From Papaver somniferum (taxonomy: Eukaryota; Streptophyta; Magnoliopsida; Ranunculales; Papaveraceae): a DNA stretch of 64,000 nt. Of the stretch, positions 42,968 to 57,480 are shown piece after piece. Numbering within the stretch: the stretch's first letter is position 1; each line of letters starts with the position of its first letter. The notes below the pieces were generated by a model. That model worked only from the letters and a program-made list of their open reading frames with translations. It searched no databases and was not told the DNA's origin. Made by a program: the position numbers and the translations under genes. Location of the stretch: NCBI RefSeq assembly GCF_003573695.1, contig NC_039359.1, positions 121,465,849 to 121,529,848 of the forward strand. Direction: 5' to 3'.

Positions 42968-43620
42968 TGTAGATGGGGAAACACGATTTGCTGATTTTTA
43001 CGGAATTGAGGAGACGACCGTGCGGAGGAGACTCCTTGAACCGAGCAAAATGTTCAACCTCACACAGATGCAATGCAATAAGGGAGTGCTTTAAGTTCGA
43101 GAGATCAATCTGTAGGACTCCAGCCTAAACCAAGACAATGGCCGTTCCAGAGTCAATTCGGTCACAAGAGAGGATGGGTCGATATGTAGGAGGGAATCTG
43201 AGAAATGTGTGAGATCAATGGTGATCAAAGATTGTTGGTGTGTTGTGTATTTTGCGTGAAAATAGTTTCTGAATGATTGAGTTTACTCAGTTGAGAGTAA
43301 TTTCCAAGACGATGAGTTCGTGTAGACGAAAGACTGTCTAACGAGAATTGTCCGTTTTTACGAAAAGCTGTCCGTTCCTCAATCATGATTCAGAGACTTA
43401 TTTATATTTCTAGAATTGTAAGCACCTTGATCCCATGAAGTGTGACAGTTGCTGGAGTAAAAGAGTGGGGAAATGGAAATCGTGTTAAAACCAGTTGCTC
43501 ATCATGCGGAGACTTGTTTGATTTTATATCCACTACTTTGCTAACTCCTCCAACTGATTGCACGACTTTCTCACATTCCCATCGTGAGTGAACACGTGTC
43601 GTAGGCCTCCAGTCCGAAAC
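42968..43620 (-). repeat. right (5') LTR of giant element, first part
   Basis: It matches 30,176-30,765. It carries 71 extra bases (43,503-43,573) not present in the left copy. It is interrupted at 43,620 by the next LTR element with TSD GAAAC (43,616-43,620 and 59,060-59,064). Confidence 0.85.
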
Positions 43621-46600
43621 TGTAAAGACCCTCAAGCTCGTCAACGCTATTAGACCAGTCAAGTGACGAATTAGCCGATAATAACTCGATTAGTTTAACA
43701 CGAATGTTAATTATTAGAAATTGATCTAACAACGATATGAATACGAAACTAGTACCGTTGAATAAATATCAAAAATTTATGCGAAATAGACTCGAACGTG
43801 TCATTCGGACACCTGAAGAAGAAGACACCTGAAGAAGAAGGAATCATTGGAATAGTGAGAAGGGCAAAATAGTCTTTAGCCATTAGACAGTCTGGGACTG
43901 CCCTTATCAATTCAACGGGTGTTCCATAAACTTCCTGGTTGGTCTTATCTTCACCCGACCGAGAAGATAAGTTTTCTTTTCTCTCTTCCTTCTTTCTTAT
44001 TCTTCTTCTTCTCTTCTTCGTTTCTTTTCTTCTCCTCTGCTCGAGTTCTGTTCATGGCGATTGATGCTATTGAGATGAGTTTGTGATGAGAAATATCAAG
44101 TTAGGTACTAGGTATTATTTTTGAGGATGAATTGATGATTTACAAAGAAGGTGTTTAGAAATTGAAATAGTAAATCACAGAGAATCAGAATTAGGTTTAC
44201 AAGTTTGGTTAGCGTTTTAAAGGTTATGAGATATGAATCGAATTAATGATAGATGAAGAACACGAGGTTTGTGGTTGAATTTTTGTATTGAAGTTTTTAT
44301 GATGATTAATTGAAAGGTTAGGGTTTCGTGGGATTTCTGAGAAGATGTAGAAGATGAAATTAAAGCTGCAAAATTTCAATTAGAAGTGGGTTTGACTCGA
44401 GTTAGAGAAAAAGGTTGAAGAACATCACAAATTTAACGACCAGGGTTTTGAGTTTGAAGCTGTTTAAGAATTTAGGGTTTCTGTGTTCCAAGAACAGTTG
44501 ATGCTGATGAATTCAAGATGAAGAAGATAATAATTGTGAAAGTTAGAAGATGGGTTTGTTCTTAATTGATATATGATTGAAGCTGTAGAGTTGTGTTAGT
44601 GAAGAATCATGAGTTAGGGTTATGTTCTTGAGGATTTTGGATAAGAAGAAATTAGAAGATGAAATCGGGTGTCTTGAGGGACGATTACTGATAGGTGGCG
44701 ATAGTTTTGAGAAGAACTGCTGGATTGAGTCAAAGCAAAGGACAATTGATTCAAATGTTTGAGTAAAACTGAATTGAGGTAAATGTTTGCTTCTAGTAAA
44801 TTATTCACATTATTATTTGTTGAGTATATGAAGTTGTTAATGAATTGAGAAATGAAGTGATATGAACTGGAATTATAGTTGAAGCTGAGATACATAGTAA
44901 TACAGAGAATCTGGTATGAATTGCAATTACAGAGAGAAGGGTTAGTTATTGGTGGTGTGTTGTAATGGTGGATGTAGATGAATGCTTAGGATTTTGCAGA
45001 GTTTGACTAACTCAGATGGCTGCAGTAAATGAGCCTGGTGGTAATATCGTTGAGCTGATAAGAGTGCACTGTTAGGTTGTTACTTGATCTGAGATGAGGA
45101 TGTTGATTGTTGCAGTGAGGATTGTATTTGAAGTTTATTTGGAATGGTAATAATGGGTTGGTACTGTCATGATGCAGAAAAGGAGTTGAAGGTCTATTGG
45201 AGTTATTGTTGTCTGAGTAGATTGAATTTGGTGGTACAAGAATGAGAATTGTGGTAATTGCAGGTGTAAGTGGAATGAGGTAGAGTTGATGATAGTAAGT
45301 GTTGAATGGTGGTGTTGTGTGATAGACGCATTTATGTGTCTAATATATCTCATTTGTATATATTATTAGTGCCTGTTTTTGTACTTATTATGCTGTTTTA
45401 TTTATTTATAGGTGTTTTTGGAAAAATAAGGTTTAGCGGCGAAATTGGTTAAAAATGCGGCGTTTGGAGATCCGTTGACGGTATACCTGAAGCGCCCCAG
45501 AAGTGTGCCAGAAGTACCCCGGAAAAGTCTCGGAGGAACCCAGAAAAAGTGCGTAAAATATCCCAGAAGAATTGCTAAAGGCACCCCTTGGTTGGATAAG
45601 GGCACCCCATGGATATTTACACCCCAAAAAGGATGTTTCCACCCCAGTTGCTAAGGGGACACCCAACAGTGGTTAGGGGGACACCCTTCTTCACGATTTG
45701 AAAATTCAAAATGGCGGGAAACATGCATGCAGACGTTGTTGAATTTTCGATTTGATTTTGGAAGATTTCTAAAGAGATTCAATGCCAAGAATCAGTTGGG
45801 CTTAACTTGATAGAGCTAAACAGGGCTATTGTAAGCAATTTGATCGATCAAAATGGGCCAGATAAGCCATGGGAGGAAATCAAAGTTAAACAGGGGAAGA
45901 TATTATCGGGTGCACTGTGAGCCGATTTTGGAAAGTTTGTGGACAAACAGGGGAAGATATCTTCTCTTATAAAGTTTGTATGTGACTTATGGAAGTATTA
46001 CAGCTCATTTGCGCAGGCAGAAAAGGTGGAAAAGATCGTATCTCGGCTGACAGTGAAGAAAATAAAAAAAAATATTTTCCGAGTAAATGAGAATTATGTG
46101 GAGTTATTGTGAGTGATTCGTTGCTCCTGTTATGTATAAATAGCATCCTAGGGTCTCATAGAAGGGGGATCAAGAGTTTGGGGTCAATCCAGAGCTAGGA
46201 GGAACGAGATAATGGAACCAACATCAATGTTCACATCAAGAACACAAAGAACGGACGGCCAAAGACCGTCGTTTTTCAACAGTTCCAGCAGCAGTGGATA
46301 AGTGTCGCAGTTTAGCGGCAGTTTTCTGGTATCGTTTCTTTCTGGACGTGTTTTGTGAGTCTCATAACCACTGTTTTATAACTTTTGACTCTTTTAAGCA
46401 TACTTTGAGCATCAAATATATATTTTGAGAACATGATTATTATGATTAGCTAAACCCCAACACTGGGATGATGGAGGAAGCCGTTTTTTACGCATATGAT
46501 AATTATATTAATTTTTTTTTGACTACTTGCACTTTTTATTAATCGATTTATGATTTTTCTTAATTGGTTGTGATATCGTATGATGATGTATGCTTGGTCG

Positions 46601-48772
46601 TAGTGCTTTTTATGCGTCATGCTAGTGATATACAATAAATATTCTAAAAATCTACCTTGGCAAGAATGAGAGTCCTTATGATTTGAGTTGTAATTGTTTC
46701 GAATAAATATATGAATTGTGTGAATAATTAATGGTGGAATCCTGTGTCCTAGTGTCTCTTGATCCTGTGACAAATATTGTGTATATATTTTTGTTTTAAA
46801 AATCTTTTCAAGTCCGAGCAACGAACTTTTACTTATCACTAAAAAAAAAACTACAACATTGTGTGTATGTTGAGGGTTAAATCAGTGGTGAACTGAAATG
46901 AGAAATGTAGATGAAAGGTGGATGAATTGATTTTAACTAATGGAAGTTTCGCCTAGTATGGGTGTGTTTCAATTGAAGCTAAGATGGCGGTGTGGTCAAA
47001 GTACATGCGATATGGATGAATGGGTGTTGTTGTTGAGTGTATAGTGGAGCTGGAGAATCTAGTCCTGGTAGTGATGTTTGAATTGGAGTTGTTGACAACG
47101 ATGATGCTGAAATAGTTGTTGGTTTGGGAAGTGTAGGATTATAGTTGGTAGATTCAGTGAAAGCATGTTAATGCTGCCACTTTTAGGTGAGCTTAACTTA
47201 CATTTGTAATTGAGTTTTAAAGTTTGATTTAATGTATGTATAATTTTTAGTTTGGTAAAATTGAAATGTTAATGAAGGTGCTCAGTTTGACCTTAGTTTA
47301 GTGTGTTGAGTCTTGTGATGCACCAATAGGGTGCAGTTCAGCTTCTGGCCTGTGCAAGGGCCTTGAATAGTATATATCATGAATCAGTCTTGTGGACTGA
47401 GTCGACTCACGATCTTCCCTGACTTGACCTGAGTTGGATCCTTAAACCGATTTGACTCAGTTGGCCGATTTAGACTTTGACTCCCTTGAACTCTGACCAT
47501 TGACTTAGACTTAGATGTTGACTGTAAGTTGACCTACGACCGTTAGTTTGACTGTTGGTTGACCCTGATGGACTGGGCCTTAGATTAATGGGCCGGGTTC
47601 GTGGACTTGGGCTTAGAGTTAGGTTTCTTAGTTTGATGAATTGGACCATTTATGGTCCAAGTTAGCATTTGGTTCCTTCTACAAAGTTGTGGATACTCAT
47701 TTGACCTAGCTAGTGGACTATAAAATCAACCTAATTGAATTAGTAAACCTTGGCTATGCTAAAGATAGATAATAAAAAGGTGTAAAACCTTAAATGGGCT
47801 TAGAACCATTAGATAGAATTGTATGATTCTTGTGTGAGCCATCTTTGCTAGATTCTTAGAGTTCTTATGTGATTAACAGTTAGTTATTAACAACGATCGA
47901 TTCAAAGGATGAACCAGTGGATCGTGGATCTCGAGGTAGGCGTGGCTTGTCATCAAAAGAGGTGGGAATACGTTTGACTCTTTTGTAACCATTATTGTTG
48001 CTTTTACAAAAGTTTATGCTTAACAAACTCATGCATTATCTGTCTGTGCATTCCATGCTTTGTTTAAATTGCAGTATGATAATTATGTTGACTCTATGAA
48101 TCTTTCCACGATTTTGAAAGGACTTGTAATGTTTTGTTTGTCATTAATTGTTATGGGAAATGAGAATTTCCACGTATGGTATATGGGATACGCTCCTTCA
48201 CATTTATACCTACATGAATTCAGCTTTTATTGCTTAGAGTGGGCCATCATGGTCTTGGTGATATCAATAGATAATGAGTGTGGTTAGCACGAATATTATA
48301 CATTGTTTGAAGAAGGAGTTTGTCCATATACATGTTTGTATTTCAGTGACTTGGTCACTTTTTAATGTTTGGAAAAACATTATTGTTTTCCAAATCTTGA
48401 CATGATTACTTGAAAGTTAAATGTTATTCCTGCCGGCCCTTTTAGGGATGATGTGCTCACCCATTCCCACTTTCAGTTTCAGAGACAGATCAGAGTTGCG
48501 CATCGAAAGCTTCGAGGAGTTAAGTTTGTTTGTTAGATTACTTCTGCTATGTTTATTATGTTCTATAATTTATATGTAAACCAAATGACTATTGTATATG
48601 TATCATTTGAGAGGACTTCTTGTATATATATGTTTCAGAGCGGGTTAGTTTCGGGTTAAGTTTTGTATCGCATTTCTTAATTGAATGCTTAAATATATGA
48701 TTTAGATTATTAGTGCCTCTATGTTTAGTTAATCTCTTGGATTAGTCAGCTGCTAGCTTGGGGGGCGCTACA
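43621..48772 (+). repeat. left LTR of LARD-like element
   Basis: Total 5,152 bp, of which 45,320-46,858 is a nested solo LTR. It ends CTTGGGGGGCGCTACA. Confidence 0.88.
45320..46858 (+). mobile_element. solo LTR of Gypsy (Athila-like) family
   Basis: The 1,539-bp sequence runs TGATAGACGCATTTATGTG to ACTACAACA. It is flanked by the perfect TSD TTGTG (45,315-45,319 and 46,859-46,863). The partner LTR has the uninterrupted site near 54,702. The start and internal blocks (GGATAAGGGCACCCC; ATGCGTCATGCTAGT) resemble the LTR at 16,454, so the families are related. Confidence 0.88.
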
Positions 48773-50495
48773 ATATTGGTATCAGAGGTCACTATTAGAT
48801 CTTTTATGGGAAATGATAGAAATAGCCAGTGCTAGTTAGAGAACTAGATTAGTTTAGAACTGGGTTGGGTTTGTGAGATAAATCTTAATCACTAAAAGCT
48901 ATTAGTAACTAAAAGTTTATTTGATTGATTGATTGTTTGTTTATGTAATGAAGTAAAAATTGTAGGGTACACCAATAACTTTAGCTAATAAAGGTTAGGG
49001 AATAATCAGTCTAAAAAGTATGAACACGTACACAATTCAATATTAGAAAAATAGTTAGATTAACATTATTGATAAATCTTGAAAGTCACTTAGGAACTTA
49101 TTGAATACCGTATAATCAACAACTTGAAATTGCATAAGTGTTAATGACATTTTAGGACTAAATAATATTTGTAAGAGCAGTTAGAATAATAGTTCGACCA
49201 TCAATGTTAATAATAGTAGTTAGAGCAAAAATACTATAATAGTAAATAAGATGATAATAATAGTAATACTAATTTTAATAAAGTAATGTTAGCATTTCTT
49301 AATTAGTGTCATGTTAAACTTAACTTAACTAAAATCTCATTAAAGATATATAACGATAAAAATAATAATTATGAATAAATAGCTATGAAAAATTATTAAC
49401 ACCTGTCTACGATTCAATTTTGTAAATTAAATTAATGGCAATTAGAAATATATTTTGCGCTTAAACTAGATAGTTAATATAAGACTTATTAGGTAGGATT
49501 AAGATCGTGAGGTCATACGATGCATACAATAAAGATTAAACTTGTTAACGACCTTATATCCAGATTATTGTTAGTCCAATAAATGATTCACTAAACCACG
49601 AAATTATACACATGAAGCGATATTTACGATACTTGAATGCTTAGTACAAAATTAGACTTAAAGGAGAATAAATTACCTATGAATAAGATACTTATTATCT
49701 AAAAACTATTAAGACATATTAAAATTTTATGCAGACTCAATTTTAAGTTATGTTAAATTACCAAGCGCAAATTTTTAACAAGATATCGTATACAGATTCA
49801 ATATGAATAAATAAAATTTAGTATATCAATCCTTACGTGAATGTAAAATTATATTACAAGATTAAGGCTTAATAAAATTAAACCAAGTATCATTACTAAA
49901 TAATTATGCTGACCGTATTTTAGCTACGCTAGTAATCAAATATGAAAATTTGATAAAACAATAATGAAAATGATAATATAACTAATACCATAATTTTAGA
50001 TAAGTAAGACTTAGTTAATCCAGCACTGGGAAATAGTGAAGGTTGTGTTTTTTCTGTTCATAGGAAGGCATTGTTTGGATTGGCCAACCTTGACAGGGAA
50101 ACTGCATTCAGAGATGATCTATCATAGAAGTATGCTGTAATTTAATCTGGAAATCCAATAGATGTAAGTTCACTTAGAAAGATTCGTAGGATTCTTCCTT
50201 GAAGTTAGAGACATATATTTTATAAAATAGAAATTAGTGTAAGAAACTTAGAGACTGAAATTTATAGTTTTCCGTTATATAAATTAGTGTAAGAAACTTA
50301 GACCTTCTTATTAAATGAGCATGGTTGAACCTAGAGCCACAAATTTTAGTTGTAGAGAGCCATTTAGGTTTGTGTGTTTGTTTTATGTTGTTTGCGCTTA
50401 GATCAGAGATGAGATTATTTTATAAGGTGGGGAGTATTTGAAGACCAGAAGGATGGTTTGATTTTCGAGGACAAAAATGTATAAGGTGGGGAGAA
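48773..50495 (+). other. non-coding interior of LARD-like element
   Basis: Primer-binding site at its start, purine tract at its end. In between is very AT-rich sequence with no open frame of note. Nothing here encodes a retroelement protein. Confidence 0.7.
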
Positions 50496-50833
50496 TGTAA
50501 AGATCCTCAAGCTCGTCAACGCTATTAGACCAGTCAAGTGACGAATTAGCCGATAATAACTCAATTAGTTTAACACGAACGTTAATTATTAAAAATTGAT
50601 TTAACAACGATCTAGATAAGAAACTAGTACCGTTGAATAGATATCAAAAATTTATGTGAAATGGACTACTCGAACGTGTCATTCAGACACCTGAAGAAGG
50701 AATCATCGGTATAGTGAGAAGGGCAAAATAGTCTTTTGCCATTAGACAGTCTGGGACTTCCCTTATCAATTCAACGGGTGTTCCATAAACTTCCTGGTTG
50801 GTCTTATCTTCACCCGACCGAGAAGATAAGTTT

Positions 50834-53351
50834 TAGGGCTGGCAACGGATAGATATCCGGAGGATATTGGCAGTTCCGATAAGGTTAAGGTTAAGGATTA
50901 TCGGATATCCGGTATCCGATAATATCCGGCGGATACCAAAAATTCTAATTCGATAAGGTTAAGGTTAAGTTATCGGATATCGGATTTTTATCCGATAAAA
51001 TCCGGTAACTAGGAAAAAACCTAAAAACTTGAAAAAAAACAGAGTCTATCTTTTTAAGTTCAAAATGTTCAGTGAAAAGTATAAACCCACACAAGTACAA
51101 TGTTTAGAATTTACTCTCAGTCTAGTAAATGCAAAAGAAAGTATACAACAGGCTACAACAAAGCCAAAAAACAATGTCTCCCAGTCTTAGTGTGGTCTTG
51201 CTTGGCTGCCTGGCATATTGCATCAACTTCACCCAGTCCACGATTTCCATATTTGCATTCACAAATCACAAAGAATCGATTGATAAGAAAATTCTGACAT
51301 CCAACATTTCAGTACCACAAAGATTTCACCATTATAAACAACATTGCAACACACATACCCACATGTTAACCAAGCAAAAGATATGCAATCTAATAAGTGA
51401 CTACAAAATCTGGAGGTATAATACTAGTATTGCATGTCTGCATTATATTGTAAAGACTGGACGATAGGCTTTCACTAACAAAAAAACGACAGCATATCAA
51501 AAACAAACCTTTTAATCTTATGGTCTGAGTCATACATTTTACTCATCCAACAATGCTTATAAACTGGACTCACAGAGGTAACAAGGCATAAAACCCTATT
51601 TACAGAGGTAACCAAGCTTTCACCACTTAGTGTGTCCCTATTTCACAACCTCCCCTCTAACTTTACAACACCTATGCCCTTAAATTTGTATTTTTCATCA
51701 GCACACACATATTTGTCAACACACCACTACTTTAAGATAAACTGAGATGATGAGAAATTGAGAACATAAACTATAAATCTAAAACATAATATGGACAACA
51801 TGGACAGTTCAGTAAGCAAAACAACATGTCAACAACTATATGATAATCTACACAAATAGAAAAGGCTGATATAGAATCCACTATATGGTAACAAACTCAT
51901 ACTAAACAATAAATAACACAATGATTTTTCACATGATAGTCAAAGATATTGCATTTAAAAGTTACAGCTTTACAAACTCATATTAGTATATTACCCTATT
52001 GCTTCCTTGTCTTGAAGACCCAATGACTGACATATGGGGTTGGCTTGGGTTGGAAGTTGATTCATGATCCCAAATTTCAGAATAACATATACATAAAAAT
52101 CTGAAAGCCACAAGGCAGCATTGCTTGATGATGTAAGTGTTATAAGCTCCTATTCACTTAGATGTAGTGACATAACAAGATTTGAAAATACTGAAATAAA
52201 ACTATAATATACACATTCTAACACATATCCCTAATTATTCTTTAAATTACACAAAGATAAAGGCTAAAGCAAAGAAACTATGGGTACTGTGACTACTGTC
52301 ACTTTTTTTGTACTTAACATCAACAACTCATAGCATAACCAAGACACCTATGGTTGTTATTACATGTTGAAGGTTCAATACAAACAAATTGAACTGCAAA
52401 TCACACATCCACAACATCCATAAAGCCATCCATGAATTGAGAATCTTTAAGAGACATGAGAATACAACATGTGGCTAAACTTCACAACATTTTTTTTAAT
52501 CAAAATACTAACACTTGAAGATTACAACTTACATTCTTCTTCTTTGCTGCTACTGGATTTTTAACACCTTTCTTGGGATCCTGCAATAAGCAAATGAAGT
52601 AATGGATATGATACTGAGGTTACAATCTGAAAAGAGATCAATACAAATCGAAGCGAATCAATCTAAAAGATTAGCTGAACAGAAACAACAATATGACCAA
52701 GAAATCATTCAATCACTTCAATGGCTTATATTCAAACATGAATCAGAAAGAACTTTTCTTTAAAATCAATTGAAGTTGTGTAAACCCTAGAAGAGGGAGG
52801 GATTTAGATCGAGATGATATAGAAAAATTAAACCCCTAACTATCAATAGTAAGTTATTCTTCGACCTCATATTCCATCTCAAATCTTTCATCCGTAGCCC
52901 TAATTTTTTATTGCAACACATAAACCCTAATTTCGTAAGAATTGAACATAGAAATTGAACAAAAATCATTAACAACATAGAGGGGGGAGCGAATCAATAC
53001 CTGATTAAGAGATTAATTACTGGAGAAGTGAGAACTGAGTGATTAATCGAGAGGGGGGAGAGAGACTGAGACTGAGAAGAGAAGAAAAAAAAAGTGAATC
53101 AGAAATGTCTTCTCTCGACTCCTCGATTAATAGGTATGTGAAAATTACTAGTACGCCCCTACCCTATCGGATATCGGATATTAACCAATCGGATAGAGCC
53201 CAATCCGATTCCGATAGGTTAAGAGGACATATCCGACAATTTATCGGATTCGGATATCCGGTATCCGATATAATGGATAAAATCCTATAGGATTTCGAAT
53301 AATCGGAATCGGAAACGGATCCCGGATATCGGTTATCCATTGCCAGCCCTA
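50834..53351. mobile_element. non-autonomous hAT-like element 1
   Basis: The 2,518-bp insertion has inverted ends TAGGGCTGGCAACGGATA and TATCCATTGCCAGCCCTA. The flanks GATAAGTTT and GATTAAGTTT form an 8-9-bp TSD with one added base. The left LTR (about 43,970) shows the empty site. Both ends contain clusters of the palindrome GGATATCC and 'TATCGGATATC', probable transposase-binding sites. There is no transposase ORF. On the minus strand, 52,533-52,580 looks like a 16-codon exon (DPKKGVKNPVAAKKKN) with AG and GTAAG borders. Confidence 0.82.
52533..52580 (-). other. exon-like segment inside hAT 1
   Basis: A 48-base open segment encoding a Lys-rich 16-mer is flanked on the minus strand by TTGCAG and GTAAGT. 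Intron-like AT-rich sequence lies on both sides. It may be a captured gene fragment or an internal exon of a former transposase transcript. Too short to assign. Confidence 0.25.
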
Positions 53352-56300
53352 GATTAAGTTTTCTTTTCTCTCTTCCTTCTTTCTTATTCTTCTTCTTCTC
53401 TTCTTCGTTTCTTTTCTTCTCCTCTACTCGAGTTCTGTTCATGGCGATTGATGCTGTTGAGATGAGTTTGTGATGAGAAATATCAAGTTAGGTACTAGGT
53501 ATTATTGCTGAGGATGAATCGATGATTTACAAAGAAGGTGTTTATAAATTGAAATAGTAAATCACAGAGAATCAGAATTAGGTTTACAGGTTTAGTTAGC
53601 GTTTTGAAGGTTATGAGATATGAATCGAATTACTGATAGATGAAGAACACGAGGGTTGTGATTGAATTGTTGTATTGAAGTTTTTATGATGATTAATTGA
53701 AAGGTTAGGTTTCGTGGGATTTCTGAGAAGATGTAGAAGATGAAATTAAAGCTGCAAAATTTCAGTTAGAAGTGGGTTTGACTCGAATTAGAGATAAAGG
53801 TTGAAGAAGATCACAAATTTAACGGCTAGGGTTTTGAGTTTGAAGCTGTTGAAGAATTTAGGGTTTCTGTGTTCCAAGAACAGTTGATGCTGATGAATTC
53901 AAGATGAAGAAGATAATAATTGTGAAAGTTAGTAAATGGGTTTGTTCTTAATTGATGTATGATTGAAGCTGTAGAGTTGTGTTAGTGAAGAATCATGAGT
54001 TAGGGTTCTGTTCTTGAGGATTTTGGATAAGATGAAATTAGAAGATGAAATCGGGTGTCTTGAGGGACCATTACTGATAGGTGGCGATAGTTTTGAGAAG
54101 AACTGCTGGATTGAGTCAAAGCAAAGGACAATTGATTCAAATGTTTGAGTAAAACTGAATTGAGGTAAATGTTTGCTTATAGTAAATTATTCAGATTATT
54201 ATTTGTTGAGTATATGAAGTTGTTAATGAATTGAGAAATGAAGTGATATGAACTGGAATTATAGTTGAAGCTGAGATACATAGTAATACAGAGAATCTGG
54301 TATGAATTGCAATTACAGGGAGAAGGGTTAGTTATTGGTGGTGTGTTGTAATGGTGAATGTAGATGAATGCTTAGGATTTTGCAGAGTTTGACTAACTCA
54401 GATGGATTCAGTAAATGAGCCTGGTGGTAATATTGTTGAGCTGATAAGAGTGCACTGTTAGGTTGTTACTTGATCTGAGATGAGGATGTTGATTGTTGCA
54501 GTGAGGATTGTATTTGAAGTTTATTTGGAAGGGTAATAATTGGTTGGTACTGTCATGATGCAGAAAAGGAGTTGAACGTCTATTGGAGTTATTGTTGTCT
54601 GAGTAGATTGAATTTGGTGGTACATGAATGAGAATTGTGGTAATTGCAGGTGCAAGTGGAATGAGGTAGAGTTGATGATAGTAAGTGTTGAATGGTGGTG
54701 TTCTGTGTATGTTGAGGGTTAAATCAGTGGTGAACTGAAATGAGAAATGTAGATGAAAGGTGGATGAATTGAGTTGAACTAATGGAAGTTTTGTCTAGTA
54801 TGGGTGTGTTTCAATTAAAGCTAAGATGGCAGTGTGGTCAAAGTACATGGGATATGGATGAATGGGTGTTGTTGTTGAGAGTGTAGTGGAGCTGGAGAAT
54901 CTAGTCCTGGTAGTGATGTTTGAATTTGAGTTGTTGACAGCGATGATGCTGAAATAGTTGTTGGTTTGGGAAGTGTAGGATTATAGTTGGTAGATTCAGT
55001 GAAAGCATGTTACTGCTGCCACTTTCAGATGAGCTTAACTTAAATTTGTAATTGAGTTTTAAAGTTTGATTTAATGTTTGTATAATTTTTAGTTTGGTAA
55101 AATTGAAATGTTAATGAAGGTGCTCAGAATGAGCTTAGTTTAGGGTGTTGAGTCTTGTGATGCACCAATAGGGTGCAGTTCAGCTTCTGGCCTGTGCAAG
55201 GGCCTTGAATAGTATATATCATGAATCAGTCTTGTGGACTGAGTCGACTCACCGATCTTCTCTGACTTGACCTGAGTTGGATCCTTGAACCGATTTGACT
55301 CAGTTGGCCAATTTAGACTTTGGCTCCTTGAACTCTGACCATTGACTTAGACTTAGACGTTGACTGTAAGTTGACCTGCTACCGTTAGTTTGACTGTTAG
55401 TTGATCCTGATGGACTGAGCCTTAGATTAATGGGCCGGGTTCGTGGACTCGGGCTTAGAGTTAGTTTTCTTAGTTTGATGAATTGGACCATTTATGGTCC
55501 GAGTTAGCATTTGGTTCCTTCTACAAAGTTGTGATTAGGGCTGCACATGGGTCGGTTTTGGTCGGACCCACCACCCAACCCACTGATGGCGGGTAACAGA
55601 AGTTGTCACCCGCAACCGACCCAACATCACAATGGGTCGGTTTTCACTCGACCCACATTACGACGGGTTTGGTCGGGTGGGTGGTGGGTTACCCACCATA
55701 AAATAAAATGACATTACATAATAAAGTTGATGCAAAGTTGCAAACTCCAAAATTGATAAAGCTAACAGTAAAAAGGAACAGAGTTCAATTGTTCAAAGCT
55801 CAAAAGATAAAAGAGTGCATTACTATTGAGTATTGCCTACTATACTAAAGCCTAATATCATACAAAGCGACCAGCAGCGACTCGCTGCAAAGATGTGGAT
55901 GTTTTACCTCCGAACGCGCTGAAAGCCTGAAATAAAACGAAGTCTGTAAATTAGTTACAGTAACAAAGATGAACTCAGAAAGATCAAGCTACTGACAATG
56001 ATCCTTGGCGTCATTACCTTGTCTAAGCCAATAGGAATCAATCATCTATGACGATGGAAGAAGCAGCAAGGTCACCCAATAGCTCTGCAAGCGAAATGAA
56101 CAATTAGAATGAATGAAAGGGTAGATGAATTTCTTGAAACAAGTAAAATAGCTCTGCAAGCGAAGTACCTTTCTACCTCAGATATCCCATTGTCCTCCAC
56201 ATTACTCAGATTCAAGTCCTTATTGATATACAAGTATAGAACAAGTTACTGTGTGTGTGCAGCATATATATGTAGTTGCTTATAAAATCAGAATCAGGTT

Positions 56301-56626
56301 AATCATTAGAGATGCGAGCTTATCTATATGGAGCAGAAGAAGTTACAGACTTGAACGAAGTAGATGAATATATATTCTTTTCATAATCGAAGAGCAGTAC
56401 AAGGATTATTTTTTTTGCTCGCGCGACTGCTCAAGTAGCATTACAACCAACCATAGCGAGAACCAAAACCAAATTAAGTAATTTCTTGACAATTAAATTA
56501 TTCAATAACAGTTATACAAGGAAGCTACAAAAATTAGATTCAACATAAAATCTAAGAAAAACTAGCATTTTAAAACTTCTAATCAACCATTTTGCTACTA
56601 AGGAAATACCCTTCAACATTTGCTGC

Positions 56627-56857
56627 TTATTGAAACGAATAAACCCGATCAAAATAAAAAGTATCATCCTCATACCTGCGCCGATACAAACCATCCATGT
56701 GAACCTCAAAATAGCAATTATTCCCACATATAGGGTCCTCTCTTCTGGCCTTGTATACATGATATCCACCTTGAACAAGGGTTCCTTCTTCAGTATAAAA
56801 CCACAAATCTGCTGAGGAAACCATGTCACTAATGATTAAAATGTGAAACAGTTTCAA
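56627..56857 (-). CDS. protein-like exon of unknown origin inside hAT 2
   Basis: A 76-codon minus-strand frame reads as plausible globular protein (Tyr, Phe, charged residues, Cys pair 'PICGNNC'). A possible splice acceptor, TTTCCTCAG, lies inside it near 56,815. It follows the DnaJ exon on the same strand, so a spliced fusion transcript is possible. I recognise no family. It may be a second captured fragment. Confidence 0.3.
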   Translation of the reverse strand: MKLFHILIISDMVSSADLWFYTEEGTLVQGGYHVYKARREDPICGNNCYFEVHMDGLYRRRYEDDTFYFDRVYSFQ

Positions 56858-57291
56858 ACTTCATTCGGCATAATTATCCATGAGGATAAATAATAATAAG
56901 CTAAAACTTATACACATCAAATTGGAAGGAACCGCCAGCATTACACAAAACAAACACTACAATAAATTGCATCTTCAGATCTCACTAAATGTAAACCAGC
57001 AAGAGTTCACAGACTTCATAGATTCCTATTTCATTTTCGAGGCTGACAATTTTGAATCCTACTCCACCAACAAAATATGTATCGACACACCTAATTATTG
57101 TTCACCGAAATTCTGATACCCACTTAGGGCACTAATTCATGCCAATTTCATACTCTTATGTATATATCTATCTCTACTAATACCCAATTAGGGCATGCCA
57201 AACTCATACTACTACCTATCAATCTCAACTGAAACTGATGATTCTGTACAAGAGTGAAACAAAGAGATAGGTAAAATTGCCAAAGTACCTG

Positions 57292-57480
57292 ACGGGCTAA
57301 TCTTCTGTAAGCGGCTTTAATATCTTTACTTGTAGCAGATTTTGGAACACCAAGTGTTGAATAATAGTCAGCAACTGCTCTAATCACAATACCACTGAAA
57401 CGACGTTTACGAGCTGAAGAAAATGATGATGATGATGATGAGAAGAAGAATTTTTTGTTACTAATGTTCTAATTGTATGA
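57292..57480 (-). pseudogene. captured first exon of a probable plastid DnaJ (J-domain) gene
   Basis: The minus strand encodes a Phe/Ser-rich, transit-peptide-like stretch, then Arg/Lys (SARKRRFSG), then 'DYYSTLGVPKSATSKDIK' and 'AAYRRLARQ'. This is the start of a J-domain (helices I-II) as in plastid type-I DnaJ proteins. The coding sequence stops exactly at a splice donor (CAG|GTACTTTG, about 57,291), before the conserved HPD motif. HPD and the remaining exons are not seen. DnaJ proteins stimulate Hsp70. Here the fragment is cargo of a hAT-like transposon, with intron boundary preserved, so it was copied as genomic DNA. Possible leader sequence extends to about 57,720. Confidence 0.7.

Noticed and set aside
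48060..48287. 75-codon ORF with a counterpart at 58,388-58,681
   Set aside because: The pair is explained by the LTRs of the LARD-like element; the frames differ in length and have no recognised domain.
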